This document shows, in pieces, positions 1-8,976 of a stretch of DNA of 64,000 bases. The position numbers and the translations under genes are program-made. The notes under the pieces are model-generated. The model was not told the DNA's origin, ran no database searches, and was given only the letters and a program-made list of their open reading frames with translations. Positions within the stretch are counted from its first letter, which is position 1, and every line of letters starts with the position of its first letter. Source of the stretch: an uncultured Lachnospiraceae bacterium (GTDB lineage Bacteria > Bacillota > Clostridia > Lachnospirales > Lachnospiraceae); contig CATKXR010000009.1 in NCBI GenBank assembly GCA_949840805.1, positions 1-64,000 of the forward strand, written 5' to 3'.

Positions 1-89
1 TGTGGAAGAAAGGGCAGTTCCTTTCACCGGTTATGAATCACTTTGTACGATATTTGAGAAATGCCGAAAAGGCATTAAATAGAATATAA
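1..89 (+). CDS. LysR-family regulator, C-terminal end only (partial)
   Basis: The open frame starting at base 3 reads through the window edge and ends with TAA at 87-89. It encodes 28 residues beginning WKKGQFLSP and continuing MNHFVRYLRNAE. An aromatic-basic stretch, then L-S-P, then a short amphipathic helix is the usual end of the effector-binding domain of LysR-type regulators. The start and DNA-binding domain lie outside the window. A second open frame, from base 2 to the TAG at 80-82, shows no family resemblance. The assignment is tentative because so little is visible. Confidence 0.5.
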   Translation, partial: WKKGQFLSPVMNHFVRYLRNAEKALNRI

Positions 90-317
90 TACAGGTATTA
101 GACTTATTTAACATACTGATTTAAAATGTAAGTACAGTCGGTTTTCATAGAGCGACTGGTGCAACGCTGGAAGCCGCAGGAAGAAAGTGGAAACCTGCAT
201 GCGCCCGGCAGAGGATGCGCCATCGCACATGAGAGTTTGGCTGACACATTGGGTATACCTAAATGTATGCCGTCTATTCGGCGGCGGGACTGTCATAGTA
301 GGAGGAAAAGAGACGAT
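90..317 (+). other. Long structured 5' leader of the MerR-like gene
   Basis: About 230 bases separate the upstream stop from the next start. They carry several complementary segments: ACAGTC near 132 with GACTGT near 289 (long range), GCAGG near 176 with CCTGC near 197, and GGTATAC with GTATGCC near 250-270. The reading frame that crosses this region has no protein-like character. It does not match any riboswitch class I know by sight. It may be a regulatory leader or simply spacer sequence. Confidence 0.3.
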
Positions 318-683
318 ATGACGATGGATGAGGTGGGCAGACAGTATCAGATTCCCCGGAACATTATGGAGGAATATGAGAGATGGGTAGGCTGCCATGC
401 AGGAAAGAAAGTGATGGGGGCATGGCAGTATGATGACCATGATTTGGAAAGCTTAAGTATGATGATGACGCTTTATGACATCGGTTTTGCCGGTGAGGAG
501 GTCGAAATGTATATGGGTCTGGTTTTTCAGGGCATAGACAGCAAAGAGGAACGCCTTCGGCTTTTGGAACAGAAGCGCCGCAGGCTGCTGGATGAGATTC
601 ATTTTCAGGAAAAGAAACTGGACCAATTGGATTATTTAAGGTATGAGATTAAAAATTTTGCACAGTCCGGCGGGAGGGGATAA
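318..683 (+). CDS. Small MerR-like regulator with coiled-coil tail
   Basis: The 121-residue product begins MTMDEVGRQYQIPRN, which resembles the winged-helix entry of MerR-type proteins. A middle segment follows (DLESLSMMMTLYDIGF, typical of MerR helices 3-4), and then a charged heptad-rich C-terminus of about 45 residues that should form the dimer coiled coil. The start at 318 is preceded by GTAGGAGG at 299-306. An upstream in-frame ATG at 159 lacks a ribosome site and would add unlikely sequence. No ligand-binding domain or metal-binding cysteine pair is present, so the signal sensed is unknown. It is probably a DNA-binding regulator acting on itself or on neighbouring genes. Confidence 0.65.
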   Translation: MTMDEVGRQYQIPRNIMEEYERWVGCHAGKKVMGAWQYDDHDLESLSMMMTLYDIGFAGEEVEMYMGLVFQGIDSKEERLRLLEQKRRRLLDEIHFQEKKLDQLDYLRYEIKNFAQSGGRG

Positions 684-884
684 GCAGACTCTTTTTTCTC
701 TAAAGGAATAAGGCTGGAAGACGGGGCGGACAGCAGCACTCATGCACAAGCCAACACGCCGCCCTGTGCTGTAAATAGCCCATATCAGTCCAAGATTCTG
801 TGTCAAATTTTCTTTTTTTGAAGTAGTAAATTCTATCTTCTTCCGTTATTTCCCGGATAACCTTGCAAGGATTCCCTTATGGTA

Positions 885-1140
885 AATGCCCGTCAAATGC
901 ACTATGGCTATTCCTATAAAGAGCAGAACTGCTGTTTTTTATGTATTTTGTTTCACCCGTCTTTATTTATCAACATTATGCGGAGCAAATATCATTGAAT
1001 GAAATTGCGGCTTCGGGTAATGTGAGCCGTAGTAAATGCTGCCTCTGATCTTCAAACGCTATTTGCAGCAGTCTCTGGTAGATTTTTTGAATATATTCAG
1101 GCTCAAAACAAGTTGCAGACGGCTTCGAAATAGTGTACGT
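885..1140 (+). pseudogene. Broken AraC-family regulator (cupin and HTH remnants)
   Basis: Three frames together spell a decayed AraC/XylS-type regulator. Frame 885 reads RQMHYGYSYKEQ and then ILFHPSLF, a typical end of the N-terminal cupin. Frame 974 reads HYAEQISLNEIAASGNVSRS, the first helix-turn-helix of the AraC domain. Frame 1045 continues LIFKRYLQQSLVDFLNIFRL, the second half of that domain. About 100 residues that normally join the cupin to the DNA-binding domain are missing, and there are two frameshifts (about 968-974 and 1043-1046). No intact start is seen. The fragment ends tail-to-tail with the minus-strand LysR gene. Confidence 0.75.
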
Positions 1141-1156
1141 GGTGCTGGCGGCCAAA

Positions 1157-2080
1157 TCATCCAGCCAGAATTTCTCTCATCATGGAGAGGAAATACTGGT
1201 CTGCTCTGGAAAGAAAGGCATTTTTTAATGTTGTAATACACAAGTCCCATCCCGGATCATATTTCTCATCAATGGAAAGTAGTGCAGGCGGGCAGTCCAT
1301 GGAAGTAATATCTGCATAGTCGTTAGGAAGGAAGGTAACGCCCATACCTTTGCCAGCTAGGCTTTGTGCAGTTTCATAATTTTTTAAGGTCAGGACAACG
1401 GGAGGGCTGATTCTGGCTTTTGCCAGGATTGCATCGGTTATGTGGCGGATACGCTGTTGCTTATGCAGCATGATAAACGGCTCGTTTTGCAATAATTTTA
1501 AGTCCAGGACAGGATAAGGATAGCCTTCTCTGGCCTGAGCTTTACTGATAAGCGGATGGTTACTGGCGATGGCAATGACAAATGGATCATTTGCCAAAGG
1601 TTCATAGGATAAGGCAGGGTGAGGGTTGTGTTTGGGGGCATGGAGAACAGCAAAATCAAGTTCGCCGGAAAGTAATTTTTCTTCCTGCTGTTGTGTAGTT
1701 CCTTCAAAGATTATCATTTCCACGGCAGGACACTCCTGGTTGAAGCGAGGCAGGATTTTAGGAAGGATGATCGTGCCAAGATGGTTTGTGATTCCCATAT
1801 GAATACGTCCTGTTTTCAGGTTGTTGATATCACTGATTTCTGTTTCAAAGTCATGATAAATTTTTAATATTCTGCAGGCAATCTGATAGTATCGTTCTCC
1901 TGCATAGGTCAACGTCAATCCTCCGATACTTCTCTTAAACAGTTGGGTGCCAAGGTGCTCTTCTATCCTCTGAAGGGATTGGCTAAGGGAAGGCTGTGCA
2001 ATAAAAAGTTTTTTGGCGGCCTGAGAAATACTATGTTCATCGGCTATTGTTTTTACATAAAGAAGTTCACGGCTGGTCAT
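1157..2080 (-). CDS. LysR-family transcriptional regulator
   Basis: The 307-residue protein has an N-terminal winged helix-turn-helix at residues 1-60 (SISQAAKKLFIAQPSLSQSL followed by LGTQLFKR). The rest is a periplasmic-binding-protein-like effector domain (residues about 90-300). I place the start at 2080 because AGGAGG lies 4 bases upstream; the ATG at 2116 has no such site. The gene is divergent from the aconitase-family hydratase at 2318. LysR regulators usually control the divergent neighbour, and the shared intergenic region has two ATAGG-N5 dyads. This is reminiscent of CcpC/CitR control of aconitase in Bacillus, but orthology is not shown. Confidence 0.9.
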   Translation of the reverse strand: MTSRELLYVKTIADEHSISQAAKKLFIAQPSLSQSLQRIEEHLGTQLFKRSIGGLTLTYAGERYYQIACRILKIYHDFETEISDINNLKTGRIHMGITNHLGTIILPKILPRFNQECPAVEMIIFEGTTQQQEEKLLSGELDFAVLHAPKHNPHPALSYEPLANDPFVIAIASNHPLISKAQAREGYPYPVLDLKLLQNEPFIMLHKQQRIRHITDAILAKARISPPVVLTLKNYETAQSLAGKGMGVTFLPNDYADITSMDCPPALLSIDEKYDPGWDLCITTLKNAFLSRADQYFLSMMREILAG

Positions 2081-2166
2081 GGGGCCTCCTGAGCGTTTTT
2101 TTACATTATTTTTCATTATAAAGAAAAAGTGAGGTATTGTAAAGATTAATTGCTAATTAATGATTA

Positions 2167-2219
2167 ATAGGTTTTTCCTATGTAAAGAATTACATTGGAA
2201 TAATATAGGAAAAATCTAT
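2167..2219. promoter_or_regulatory. Paired dyad operators, probable LysR sites
   Basis: Two 15-base dyads lie between the divergent LysR and hydratase genes. Bases 2167-2181 read ATAGG-TTTTT-CCTAT (perfect arms) and bases 2205-2219 read ATAGG-AAAAA-TCTAT (one mismatch). Their centres are 38 bases apart, compatible with a LysR tetramer touching two sites on one DNA face. The link to the neighbouring regulator is inference from position and symmetry. Confidence 0.55.
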
Positions 2220-2317
2220 GGATTTTATAACTTATATAGTATTTGAATTATATATTAATTTATTGTATAGTAAAGATACAAAGAAACGTTACAGACAAAA
2301 AACGAGGAGGAAATGTT

Positions 2318-4615
2318 ATGGTAAAGTTGTATGACGGCGGAGTTTACCTGGTTCACGGAAAAGAGATAGTCCCGGCAGAAGACACGGCGAAGGCGGAAGC
2401 ACTGACGGGAAAGGCTGTAGTTAAAGAAGAGGCAGTAAAAGGGACTATGGCCTATTCCATCATGAATGCACATAATACGTCCGGAGATATGGATCATTTA
2501 AAACTGAAATTTGACGCGATGGCTTCCCATGATATTACCTTTGTGGGGATTATCCAGACTGCAAAGGCTTCCGGAATGAAGAGATTTCCGATTCCTTATG
2601 TATTGACAAACTGCCATAACTCCTTGTGTGCAGTAGGCGGAACCATCAATGAGGACGACCATATGTTTGGTTTGTCCGCTGCGAAAAAATATGGCGGGAT
2701 CTATGTTCCTCCCCATATTGCCGTAATCCATCAATATATGAGGGAAATGCACGCGGGATGCGGAAGGATGATACTGGGCTCGGATTCCCATACCCGTTAT
2801 GGCGCATTGGGAACTATGGCTATCGGCGAAGGCGGCGGCGAACTGGTGAAACAGCTTTTGGAAGATACCTACGATGTAGCTTATCCCGGCGTGGTTGCAA
2901 TTTATCTGGACGGGAAGCCGAATCCCGGCGTAGGCCCGCAGGATATTGCCTTGGCGATTATCGGCGCGGTCTTTAAAAAGGGATATGTAAAGAATAAAGT
3001 GATGGAGTTTGTAGGACCGGGTATTGCTTCCATGTCTACTGATTTCAGAAACGGCATCGACGTTATGACGACGGAAACGACATGTTTGTCTTCGATCTGG
3101 AAAACGGATGAAGATACAAAGAGCTTTCTGGCGCTTCATGGAAGAGAAGAGGATTACCGGGAATTAAATCCGGCAGAGATTGCTTATTATGACGGATGTG
3201 TATATGTGGATTTAAGTACAATAAAGCCAATGATTGCTCTTCCTTTCCATCCCAGCAATACATATGAAATTGATGAGTTAAATGAAAATCTGGGAGACAT
3301 CCTGCGGGAAGTGGAAAAGGAAGCAGAAAAGGTAAGCGGCGGCAGGGCTCCGTTTACTTTGACAGAAAAGATTGTGGACGGAAAGCTTCAGGTACAGCAG
3401 GGGATAATCGCTGGATGTGCAGGCGGAAATTATACAAATGTGATCGAAGCTGCTCATATGCTTAAAGGAAAAAGCTGTGGAGCAGGGGAATTCTCTCTGG
3501 CAGTTTATCCTTCCTCACAGCCGGTATTTATCGATCTGACAAGAAAAGGCGTGATTGCCGATCTGATGGAGTCAGGCGCGATTATCCGCACGGCTTTCTG
3601 CGGCCCCTGTTTTGGCGCAGGGGATACACCGTGCCATAATGGATTAAGTATCCGTCATACTACCAGGAATTTCCCCAACCGGGAAGGTTCCAAGCCAGGT
3701 AACGGACAGATGTCAGCGGTAGCTTTAATGGATGCACGTTCTATTGCGGCAACGGCAGCAAACGGCGGGATTTTAACTTCTGCAACAAAGTATGACGGAT
3801 GGGGAGATGTTCCGGAATACAATTTTGATAAAACCGTTTATGACCGCCGGGTCTATCAGGGATTCGGAGAGGGAGAAGGGAGCCGGGAGCTGGTTTATGG
3901 CCCCAATATCAAAGACTGGCCAAAGATGAGTCCTCTGACGGATAATATCCTGTTAAAAGTATGTTCCAAGATACTTGATGAAGTGACCACAACAGATGAA
4001 TTGATTCCTTCCGGGGAAACTTCCTCTTTCCGTTCAAATCCTCTGGGGCTGGCAGAATTCACCTTATCCAGAAGAGATCCGGAATATGTAAAGAGGAGTA
4101 AAGAAGTAGATAAACTGGAGAAGGCAAGAGTAAACGGTGAGAATGTATTAACACTTGCCCCGGAACTGGAAGAAGTATTTGCTGCGATTCGGACGATTGC
4201 AGGACAGGAAAACGTGCAGATCCAGGAAACCGAGATTGGAAGCATGGTTTATGCCAATAAGCCGGGGGACGGTTCGGCCAGAGAGCAGGCAGCAAGCTGC
4301 CAGAGAGTGATCGGAGGTCTGGCAAATATTACCAGGGAGTATGCAACCAAGCGTTATCGTTCCAATGTGATGAACTGGGGAATGATTCCGTTCCAGACAA
4401 GGGATGAACTGGATTTTGAAGTGGGTGATTACATCTTTGTTCCGGGTGTGAAGGAAGCTCTGGACGGCGATTTGAAAGATATCCGGGCTTATGTGGTCAA
4501 AGGCGGTAAAGTAAAAGAAATGACGCTGTATGTGGCAGATATGACGAAAGAAGAACGGGAAATTGTAAAAGCAGGATGCCTGATTAATTATAATAAAAAC
4601 AGAAAAGGACTGTAA
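2318..4615 (+). CDS. Aconitase-family hydratase (YbhJ-like)
   Basis: The 765-residue protein belongs to the aconitase/homoaconitase superfamily of Fe-S hydro-lyases. Conserved elements are [16 protein letters not shown] in domain 1, [10 protein letters not shown] with Cys367, and [15 protein letters not shown] with Cys428 and Cys431. These three cysteines should hold the [4Fe-4S] cluster. A C-terminal swivel domain follows ([19 protein letters not shown]). Start 2318 has GAGGAGG 8 bases upstream. Overall length and wording resemble E. coli YbhJ and clostridial 'hydratase' proteins more than AcnA (about 890) or LeuC (about 420). The substrate is therefore uncertain. It is transcribed divergently from a LysR gene and ends before a bidirectional terminator, so it forms a single-gene unit. 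Confidence 0.88.
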   Translation: MVKLYDGGVYLVHGKEIVPAEDTAKAEALTGKAVVKEEAVKGTMAYSIMNAHNTSGDMDHLKLKFDAMASHDITFVGIIQTAKASGMKRFPIPYVLTNCHNSLCAVGGTINEDDHMFGLSAAKKYGGIYVPPHIAVIHQYMREMHAGCGRMILGSDSHTRYGALGTMAIGEGGGELVKQLLEDTYDVAYPGVVAIYLDGKPNPGVGPQDIALAIIGAVFKKGYVKNKVMEFVGPGIASMSTDFRNGIDVMTTETTCLSSIWKTDEDTKSFLALHGREEDYRELNPAEIAYYDGCVYVDLSTIKPMIALPFHPSNTYEIDELNENLGDILREVEKEAEKVSGGRAPFTLTEKIVDGKLQVQQGIIAGCAGGNYTNVIEAAHMLKGKSCGAGEFSLAVYPSSQPVFIDLTRKGVIADLMESGAIIRTAFCGPCFGAGDTPCHNGLSIRHTTRNFPNREGSKPGNGQMSAVALMDARSIAATAANGGILTSATKYDGWGDVPEYNFDKTVYDRRVYQGFGEGEGSRELVYGPNIKDWPKMSPLTDNILLKVCSKILDEVTTTDELIPSGETSSFRSNPLGLAEFTLSRRDPEYVKRSKEVDKLEKARVNGENVLTLAPELEEVFAAIRTIAGQENVQIQETEIGSMVYANKPGDGSAREQAASCQRVIGGLANITREYATKRYRSNVMNWGMIPFQTRDELDFEVGDYIFVPGVKEALDGDLKDIRAYVVKGGKVKEMTLYVADMTKEEREIVKAGCLINYNKNRKGL

Positions 4616-4650
4616 GAAAAGATTACTGTTGAAATATCACTACAGATCGG

Positions 4651-4702
4651 AAAAAGTTGCTGCACCAATGATTGAAAAATCAAAGGTGCAGCAGTTGTTT
4701 TT
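4651..4702. terminator. Bidirectional intrinsic terminator
   Basis: The arms GCTGCACC (4659-4666) and GGTGCAGC (4685-4692) form a hairpin, with TTGTTTTT on the plus side and an AAAAAG block on the other. It sits between the convergent hydratase gene and the minus-strand wall-protein gene and can serve both. Confidence 0.8.
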
Positions 4703-4738
4703 AGAAAAGTAAAGGCTGATGGAGGAAACAGGCGATTG

Positions 4739-5497
4739 TTATATGGTAGGAGTCCAGTATTCTCCATAACCTACAAAAGCGCCCTGAGGATCTGCATATC
4801 CGGTCTGTCCGTCCATTTCGACAATCACCCATTGATGTCTGCCCTGGTTTTCATTTTTATGTGTCCAGGAAAATCCCATAAAATCCAGGACACGTCCAAG
4901 CGCCCGTGTTTCTCCGGCACAGGAATAACTTTTTGTTACAAAAACTCCGTAGGGAGAGCGGTAATCTCCTTCAACAGAATCATCATAAGGAGGTTTACTG
5001 CAATACAGGTTAATAAGCTGGGCCGCTTCCTTTACCTTTTTTAAATCCGTGTCATTGGCGGGATTATTCAGTACAATGGAGGCAAGAAGCTGGGCGTGAA
5101 GGTCTGCTTCCGCAGCCTGTGCTTCGCTTAGTCCCTTGTAATAATTGTGTCCGTTATCGCCAGGGTTCTGCACGGTGGGGATGGATGGAGAATAGACGCC
5201 GTTTTCGTCGAAACGGTAATGGCTGATGGTGGTATTGACTGCCATAGAGCCATCTGTGGTCATATAATACCATTTTCCTTCGCTCATGACCCAGCCCGTT
5301 ACCATCCAGCCGTCTTCCTGGAAATAATACCGTTTTCCCTGGTCGTCCAGCCATCCCGTAGTCTTGGAGCCATCGTCCTTCAGATAAATGTATTCTTCTC
5401 CCTCTTTGGACCATCCGGCGCCGTAAGCGGAGATGGATAAGGCGCCAAGACACAGGGCAGAAAAAAGAGATAAGATTGCTGCTTTTTTCAAGTTCAT
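4739..5497 (-). CDS. Secreted wall-binding protein with transglutaminase-like domain
   Basis: The 252-residue product has a signal peptide (residues 1-26, MNLKKAAILSLF, cut near AYG-AG). Three choline-binding-like repeats at about 29-90 follow (WSKEGEEYIYLKDDG, GWLDDQGKRYYF, GWVMSEGKWYYM). The C-terminal domain carries a transglutaminase/protease-like triad: Cys193 in SYSCAGETRALG, His221 in RHQWV and Asp236 in YADP. It is likely attached non-covalently to the cell surface; whether the domain cross-links or hydrolyses is not known. AGGAGG precedes the start. The gene follows its paralogue-like neighbour (5522-6337) by 24 bases, probably as the last gene of the minus-strand unit that ends at the 4651 terminator. 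Confidence 0.85.
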   Translation of the reverse strand: MNLKKAAILSLFSALCLGALSISAYGAGWSKEGEEYIYLKDDGSKTTGWLDDQGKRYYFQEDGWMVTGWVMSEGKWYYMTTDGSMAVNTTISHYRFDENGVYSPSIPTVQNPGDNGHNYYKGLSEAQAAEADLHAQLLASIVLNNPANDTDLKKVKEAAQLINLYCSKPPYDDSVEGDYRSPYGVFVTKSYSCAGETRALGRVLDFMGFSWTHKNENQGRHQWVIVEMDGQTGYADPQGAFVGYGEYWTPTI

Positions 5498-5521
5498 ATT
5501 TGATTTCCTCCTTTTATTCTT

Positions 5522-6337
5522 TTAGATGGAGATCCATTGGCCGTTTTCATCAAAAAAGCCTTTTTCAGGTTCCCATTCCAGGTGCTTGACCGCAGAAGTC
5601 TGGGCATCTCCCTGAAACACGCCTTCATGGGTACAGGAAGATATGAAGTAATCGCGGCCATTATAAGTGAAGGTTGCAAAGTGCCGGTCTCCGATATAAG
5701 AAATATTAATGGTTATTTCCACGCCCAGAACTTCTTCCAGTTGTGCACAGGTAATGGTATCTGTCCCGCTGCAGGTAAAGAATGCGGCAAAGGGGCCGTA
5801 AGCACCGAGACAATAGCGGTCTTTATTTGTGGCGCTGTCAATTTGAAAAACCACGCTGGGATATTTTTCAAAAGAATAAAGCCTTTTATCCCCGTATATT
5901 CCGATGCACGGCTGTATTTTTCCCAAAGTGTTTATCATGTCTTTTTCATATTCGCCTACCTGGGAGCCTAATCCGGTATCTGCAAGGGTAGGCGCCTCGG
6001 CCTTTATAGTAGTTGGATAAAAAGGAAAAAGATCTTTCTCTCCCCCGTCATAGGCGATATGTCTTCCTTCTTTTGTCTTTGCGCCGGTTTTATCTACCGT
6101 GCTGCCGTCAGGGGTGGTGGTGTCGGTGAGAATATGGCCGCTCTCGTCAAAGTAATAGAATTTGCCGTCAATCACTTCCCAAGTATTAGTTGGCGTTGTT
6201 CCGTCCCTGTTTATAAAAGTCCAGCCTTGAGAATCATTGACCCATGACCCGCCGGAAGGCGCCGCTCCAAAGGAAGTGAGCACAGGTGTTAAGGCAAGGA
6301 CCGTAACAAGCAACATCGAAAAAATAGATTTTTTCAT
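5522..6337 (-). CDS. Secreted protein with cell wall-binding repeat
   Basis: The 271-residue product starts MKKSIFSMLLVTVLALTPV, a clear signal peptide. Cell wall-binding repeat units follow (GGSWVNDSQGWTFINRDG, WEVIDGKFYYFDESGH). The remaining roughly 180 residues include YSFEKYPSVVFQID and FTYNGRDYFISS and match no family I recognise. The start at 6337 is chosen because GGAGG lies just upstream and the signal peptide begins there; a longer frame to 6379 lacks both features. It lies 57 bases after pyrC and directly before the transglutaminase-like protein, so the two wall proteins are probably made together. Confidence 0.8.
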   Translation of the reverse strand: MKKSIFSMLLVTVLALTPVLTSFGAAPSGGSWVNDSQGWTFINRDGTTPTNTWEVIDGKFYYFDESGHILTDTTTPDGSTVDKTGAKTKEGRHIAYDGGEKDLFPFYPTTIKAEAPTLADTGLGSQVGEYEKDMINTLGKIQPCIGIYGDKRLYSFEKYPSVVFQIDSATNKDRYCLGAYGPFAAFFTCSGTDTITCAQLEEVLGVEITINISYIGDRHFATFTYNGRDYFISSCTHEGVFQGDAQTSAVKHLEWEPEKGFFDENGQWISI

Positions 6338-6394
6338 AAGTGGTTCCTCCATTTCAATTGATATTGCTAATTTTATCACTATAAGTCAGAATAT

Positions 6395-7663
6395 TCAAGT
6401 TGAGTGGTAAACAATTTCGCCATTGCAGATCGTGTATTTTACTTTTCCGAACAGGCGCTCCCCAATAAAAGGCGAGTTGGCGGATTTGGAGGCAAATTCT
6501 GTTACAGTCCAAATTTCGTTGGGATCAAAGATAACAATATCGGCGTCAGCCCCGGGAGCCAGGAAGCCTTTATCCAGCCGGTAAAGCCGTGCCGGGTTCA
6601 GTGTCATTTTTTCTATGAGCTGCAGCAGAGATAAACGACCCGGATGAACCAGATTTGTAATTCCAAGAGCCAGAGAAGTTTCCAGCCCTATGATGCCGCT
6701 GGGGGCTTCTGTCAGAGGGCGGTTCTTTTCCTCCGTGCTGTGAGGGGCATGGTCTGTTGCAATGATATCGATGGTATTATCCTGAAGTCCCTGAAGGATT
6801 TCTTCCCGGTCAGCTTCTGTGCGCAGGGGAGGATTCATCTTTGCCAGTGTTTTATGTTTCAGGACTGCCGTTTCATCCAGGGAAAAATGGTGGGGCGTAA
6901 CCTCAGCCATGATCTTTGCCCCCAAATGTTTTGCTAGCCTGACCATCTGCACGGAATTGCCGGAGCTGATGTGCTGAATATCAATGGTTGCCCCGGTGTG
7001 AAGGGCAAGCATACAGTCTCTTGCGACCATCACGTCTTCTGCCAGAGCAGGAGAACCGCCAATGCCGAGCTTATCGGATACGTCTCCCTGATTGATGCCG
7101 TTATTTTCAATAAAAGCAGGGTCTTCTTCATGAAAACTTAAAGGAACATCCAGCCGGACAGCTTCCTCCATGGCGCGTTTTGCCAGGAGAGCATCCTTTA
7201 TGGGAAGCCCGTCGTCAGTAAATCCCACGGCGCCGCATTTTTTTAATTCTTCCATATTGACCAGTTCGCTCCCTTTCATGCCTACGGTTATCGCGGCGGC
7301 AGGAAGTACGTGGATTCCGGTTTTTCTGCCCTGGGCCAGAATATATTCGAGAGTCTCCTGATTATCTACAGGAGGGCGGGTGTTTGCCATACAGACAACC
7401 GTGGTGAAACCTCCCTTTGCCGCCGCCTTAGCGCCGGTCTGAATATCCTCTTTATAAGTAAGGCCCGGATCACGAAAATGTACGTGGACATCGATAAGGC
7501 CAGGGGCTACAGACAAGCCGCTGGCATCAATAACAATATCTTTTTCATCAGGAGCAATATTTGTTTCCATAGCAATGATTTTTCCCTGATGGATCATGAG
7601 ATCCATCACTGCATTTGTTTGGGATTTTGGATCCAGGACCTTGCCGTTTTGAATGATAATCAT
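6395..7663 (-). CDS. pyrC: Dihydroorotase
   Basis: The 422-residue enzyme cyclises N-carbamoyl-aspartate to dihydroorotate in pyrimidine synthesis. The metal ligands are visible as DVHVHFRDPG (His60, His62), the GFTTVVCMANTRPPVDN block, the SFHEED and DIQHIS histidines, and IIATDHAPH near residue 303. Length and motifs fit type I dihydroorotase. GGGAGG precedes the start. It follows the ThrE-type exporter genes by 21 bases in a minus-strand run, with no other pyr genes nearby, so it is unlinked from a classical pyr operon here. Confidence 0.95.
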   Translation of the reverse strand: MIIIQNGKVLDPKSQTNAVMDLMIHQGKIIAMETNIAPDEKDIVIDASGLSVAPGLIDVHVHFRDPGLTYKEDIQTGAKAAAKGGFTTVVCMANTRPPVDNQETLEYILAQGRKTGIHVLPAAAITVGMKGSELVNMEELKKCGAVGFTDDGLPIKDALLAKRAMEEAVRLDVPLSFHEEDPAFIENNGINQGDVSDKLGIGGSPALAEDVMVARDCMLALHTGATIDIQHISSGNSVQMVRLAKHLGAKIMAEVTPHHFSLDETAVLKHKTLAKMNPPLRTEADREEILQGLQDNTIDIIATDHAPHSTEEKNRPLTEAPSGIIGLETSLALGITNLVHPGRLSLLQLIEKMTLNPARLYRLDKGFLAPGADADIVIFDPNEIWTVTEFASKSANSPFIGERLFGKVKYTICNGEIVYHST

Positions 7664-7684
7664 TGTGTTGTCCTCCCTATAGGT

Positions 7685-8122
7685 TTATTGTCTGCTTTTT
7701 TTGTGGAACCATTTTTCCGGCAATTCAAATACAAATACAATCCCCAGCACAATGGCTACGGCGGCTTTTACGGCACCATAGCCGGTTTCTAACGCCATCT
7801 GAAGCTGGTTGCTTACCGTATAATAGGCGGCCCAGTAGATGCCTGCCCCCGGCACCAAAGGAAAAATCCCGGAAATTAAAAATAATGTGGCGGGGCAGCG
7901 TTTGCGCACGGCAAACCATCGTGACAGCAGTATAACCACTACCGTTGCGCAGAAGGTTGCTACGGAAGCAGAAGTGTAAGACAAACAGCAGAGATAGACC
8001 AGCCATCCAATACCTCCAATAAACCCGCAATAAGGATAATAACGGGCAGGAACGCCAAACAGAAGGGAAAAGCCTACGGTTCCCACAGCGGCAGCCAATA
8101 CCTGCAAGATCAGTTTTACCAT
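7685..8122 (-). CDS. ThrE-type exporter, small C-terminal component
   Basis: The 145-residue protein has four or five hydrophobic helices and matches the short half of split threonine/serine exporters (DUF3815/ThrE_2). Typical wording includes VPARYYPYCGFIGGIGWLVY and FLISGIFPLVPGAGIYWAAY. I choose the start at 8122 (MVKLILQV), which has GAGAGGAGG upstream; the frame is open to 8143. It begins 21 bases after the larger component (8144-8935) on the same strand. The two should form one inner-membrane transporter for threonine, serine or related small molecules. The substrate is not shown. Confidence 0.85.
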   Translation of the reverse strand: MVKLILQVLAAAVGTVGFSLLFGVPARYYPYCGFIGGIGWLVYLCCLSYTSASVATFCATVVVILLSRWFAVRKRCPATLFLISGIFPLVPGAGIYWAAYYTVSNQLQMALETGYGAVKAAVAIVLGIVFVFELPEKWFHKKSRQ

Positions 8123-8143
8123 GATTTTTCTGCCTCCTCTCAA

Positions 8144-8935
8144 TTAAAGCAGGACACCGCCTGTTACGCCGTTATAGATTGCCATCATAAAGCCTACCCC
8201 CATGGCAATGCAAAAAAATACCAGTATTGCATCCAGCATACGAACAGAACCGGAGATATAATCTCCGTCCGCCATATCCCGGATCGCGTTTGTAAAAGCC
8301 ACTCCCGGCACCATGATAATGATTCCGCCTATTAACATGGATTCTAAATGTGTTTCCGGGAGAAGGCGATGGCAGAGGATGCTTAAAAAAGTCACCCAGG
8401 CGCTTCCCACAATGTTGCAGACAATCTTTGAAAAATGTGGTTTTCCAAGCTTCAGCAGATAAAAGTAAAGTAAAATTCCGATTCCTATTGTGCAGAGGGC
8501 TTCCCTCCACCCGCCTCCAAAGAGATAGCTGAAACATGCTCCTGAAATACCTGCGGCGGCAATCTGCATTTTTTCCGGAAATTCCGGCATATGCTGAATC
8601 CGCTTTAATTCCCGGCGAATTTGTTCTAAGGTGTAGTCGCCGTTTTCAATCTGGCGGGAGAGCTGGTTTACCTCTGCTACCCGCCCAAGATTTGCCCGAT
8701 TGACAGGGATCAGAAGCACCTTGGCAAAATGAACTTCTTTTTCTTCTTCATCTCCAGATGTGAGAAATATGCCGTTGCTGAGGACAAAAACACTGGCTGA
8801 CGTAAGACCGAAATGCCGGCATATCCGGTAAATGGTATCTTCAACACGAAAGATTTCCGCGCCATTTTCCAATAGAAGCTTTCCTGCTTCCAATGCAGCC
8901 AAAAGAATCTCAGGGTCTTGTTTTGAATGTTCCAT
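8144..8935 (-). CDS. ThrE-type exporter, large component (DUF1212)
   Basis: The 263-residue protein has a soluble N-terminal region (LLAALEAGKLLLENGAEI, a hallmark of the ThrE/DUF1212 family). About five membrane helices follow from residue 120 on, including GIIIMVPGVAFTNAIRDM. It pairs with the short component immediately downstream; in Corynebacterium ThrE both halves are fused in one chain. The ribosome site is weak (AGAAAG). It is predicted to be a membrane exporter of threonine/serine-like solutes. Confidence 0.88.
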   Translation of the reverse strand: MEHSKQDPEILLAALEAGKLLLENGAEIFRVEDTIYRICRHFGLTSASVFVLSNGIFLTSGDEEEKEVHFAKVLLIPVNRANLGRVAEVNQLSRQIENGDYTLEQIRRELKRIQHMPEFPEKMQIAAAGISGACFSYLFGGGWREALCTIGIGILLYFYLLKLGKPHFSKIVCNIVGSAWVTFLSILCHRLLPETHLESMLIGGIIIMVPGVAFTNAIRDMADGDYISGSVRMLDAILVFFCIAMGVGFMMAIYNGVTGGVLL

Positions 8936-8976
8936 AATTTGAAATCTTTCTTCGTGATGGTAAAAGTTAAAATATA

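Noticed and set aside
159-317. N-terminal extension of the MerR-like gene
   Set aside because: No ribosome site at 159 and unlikely residues; AGGAGG lies before 318.
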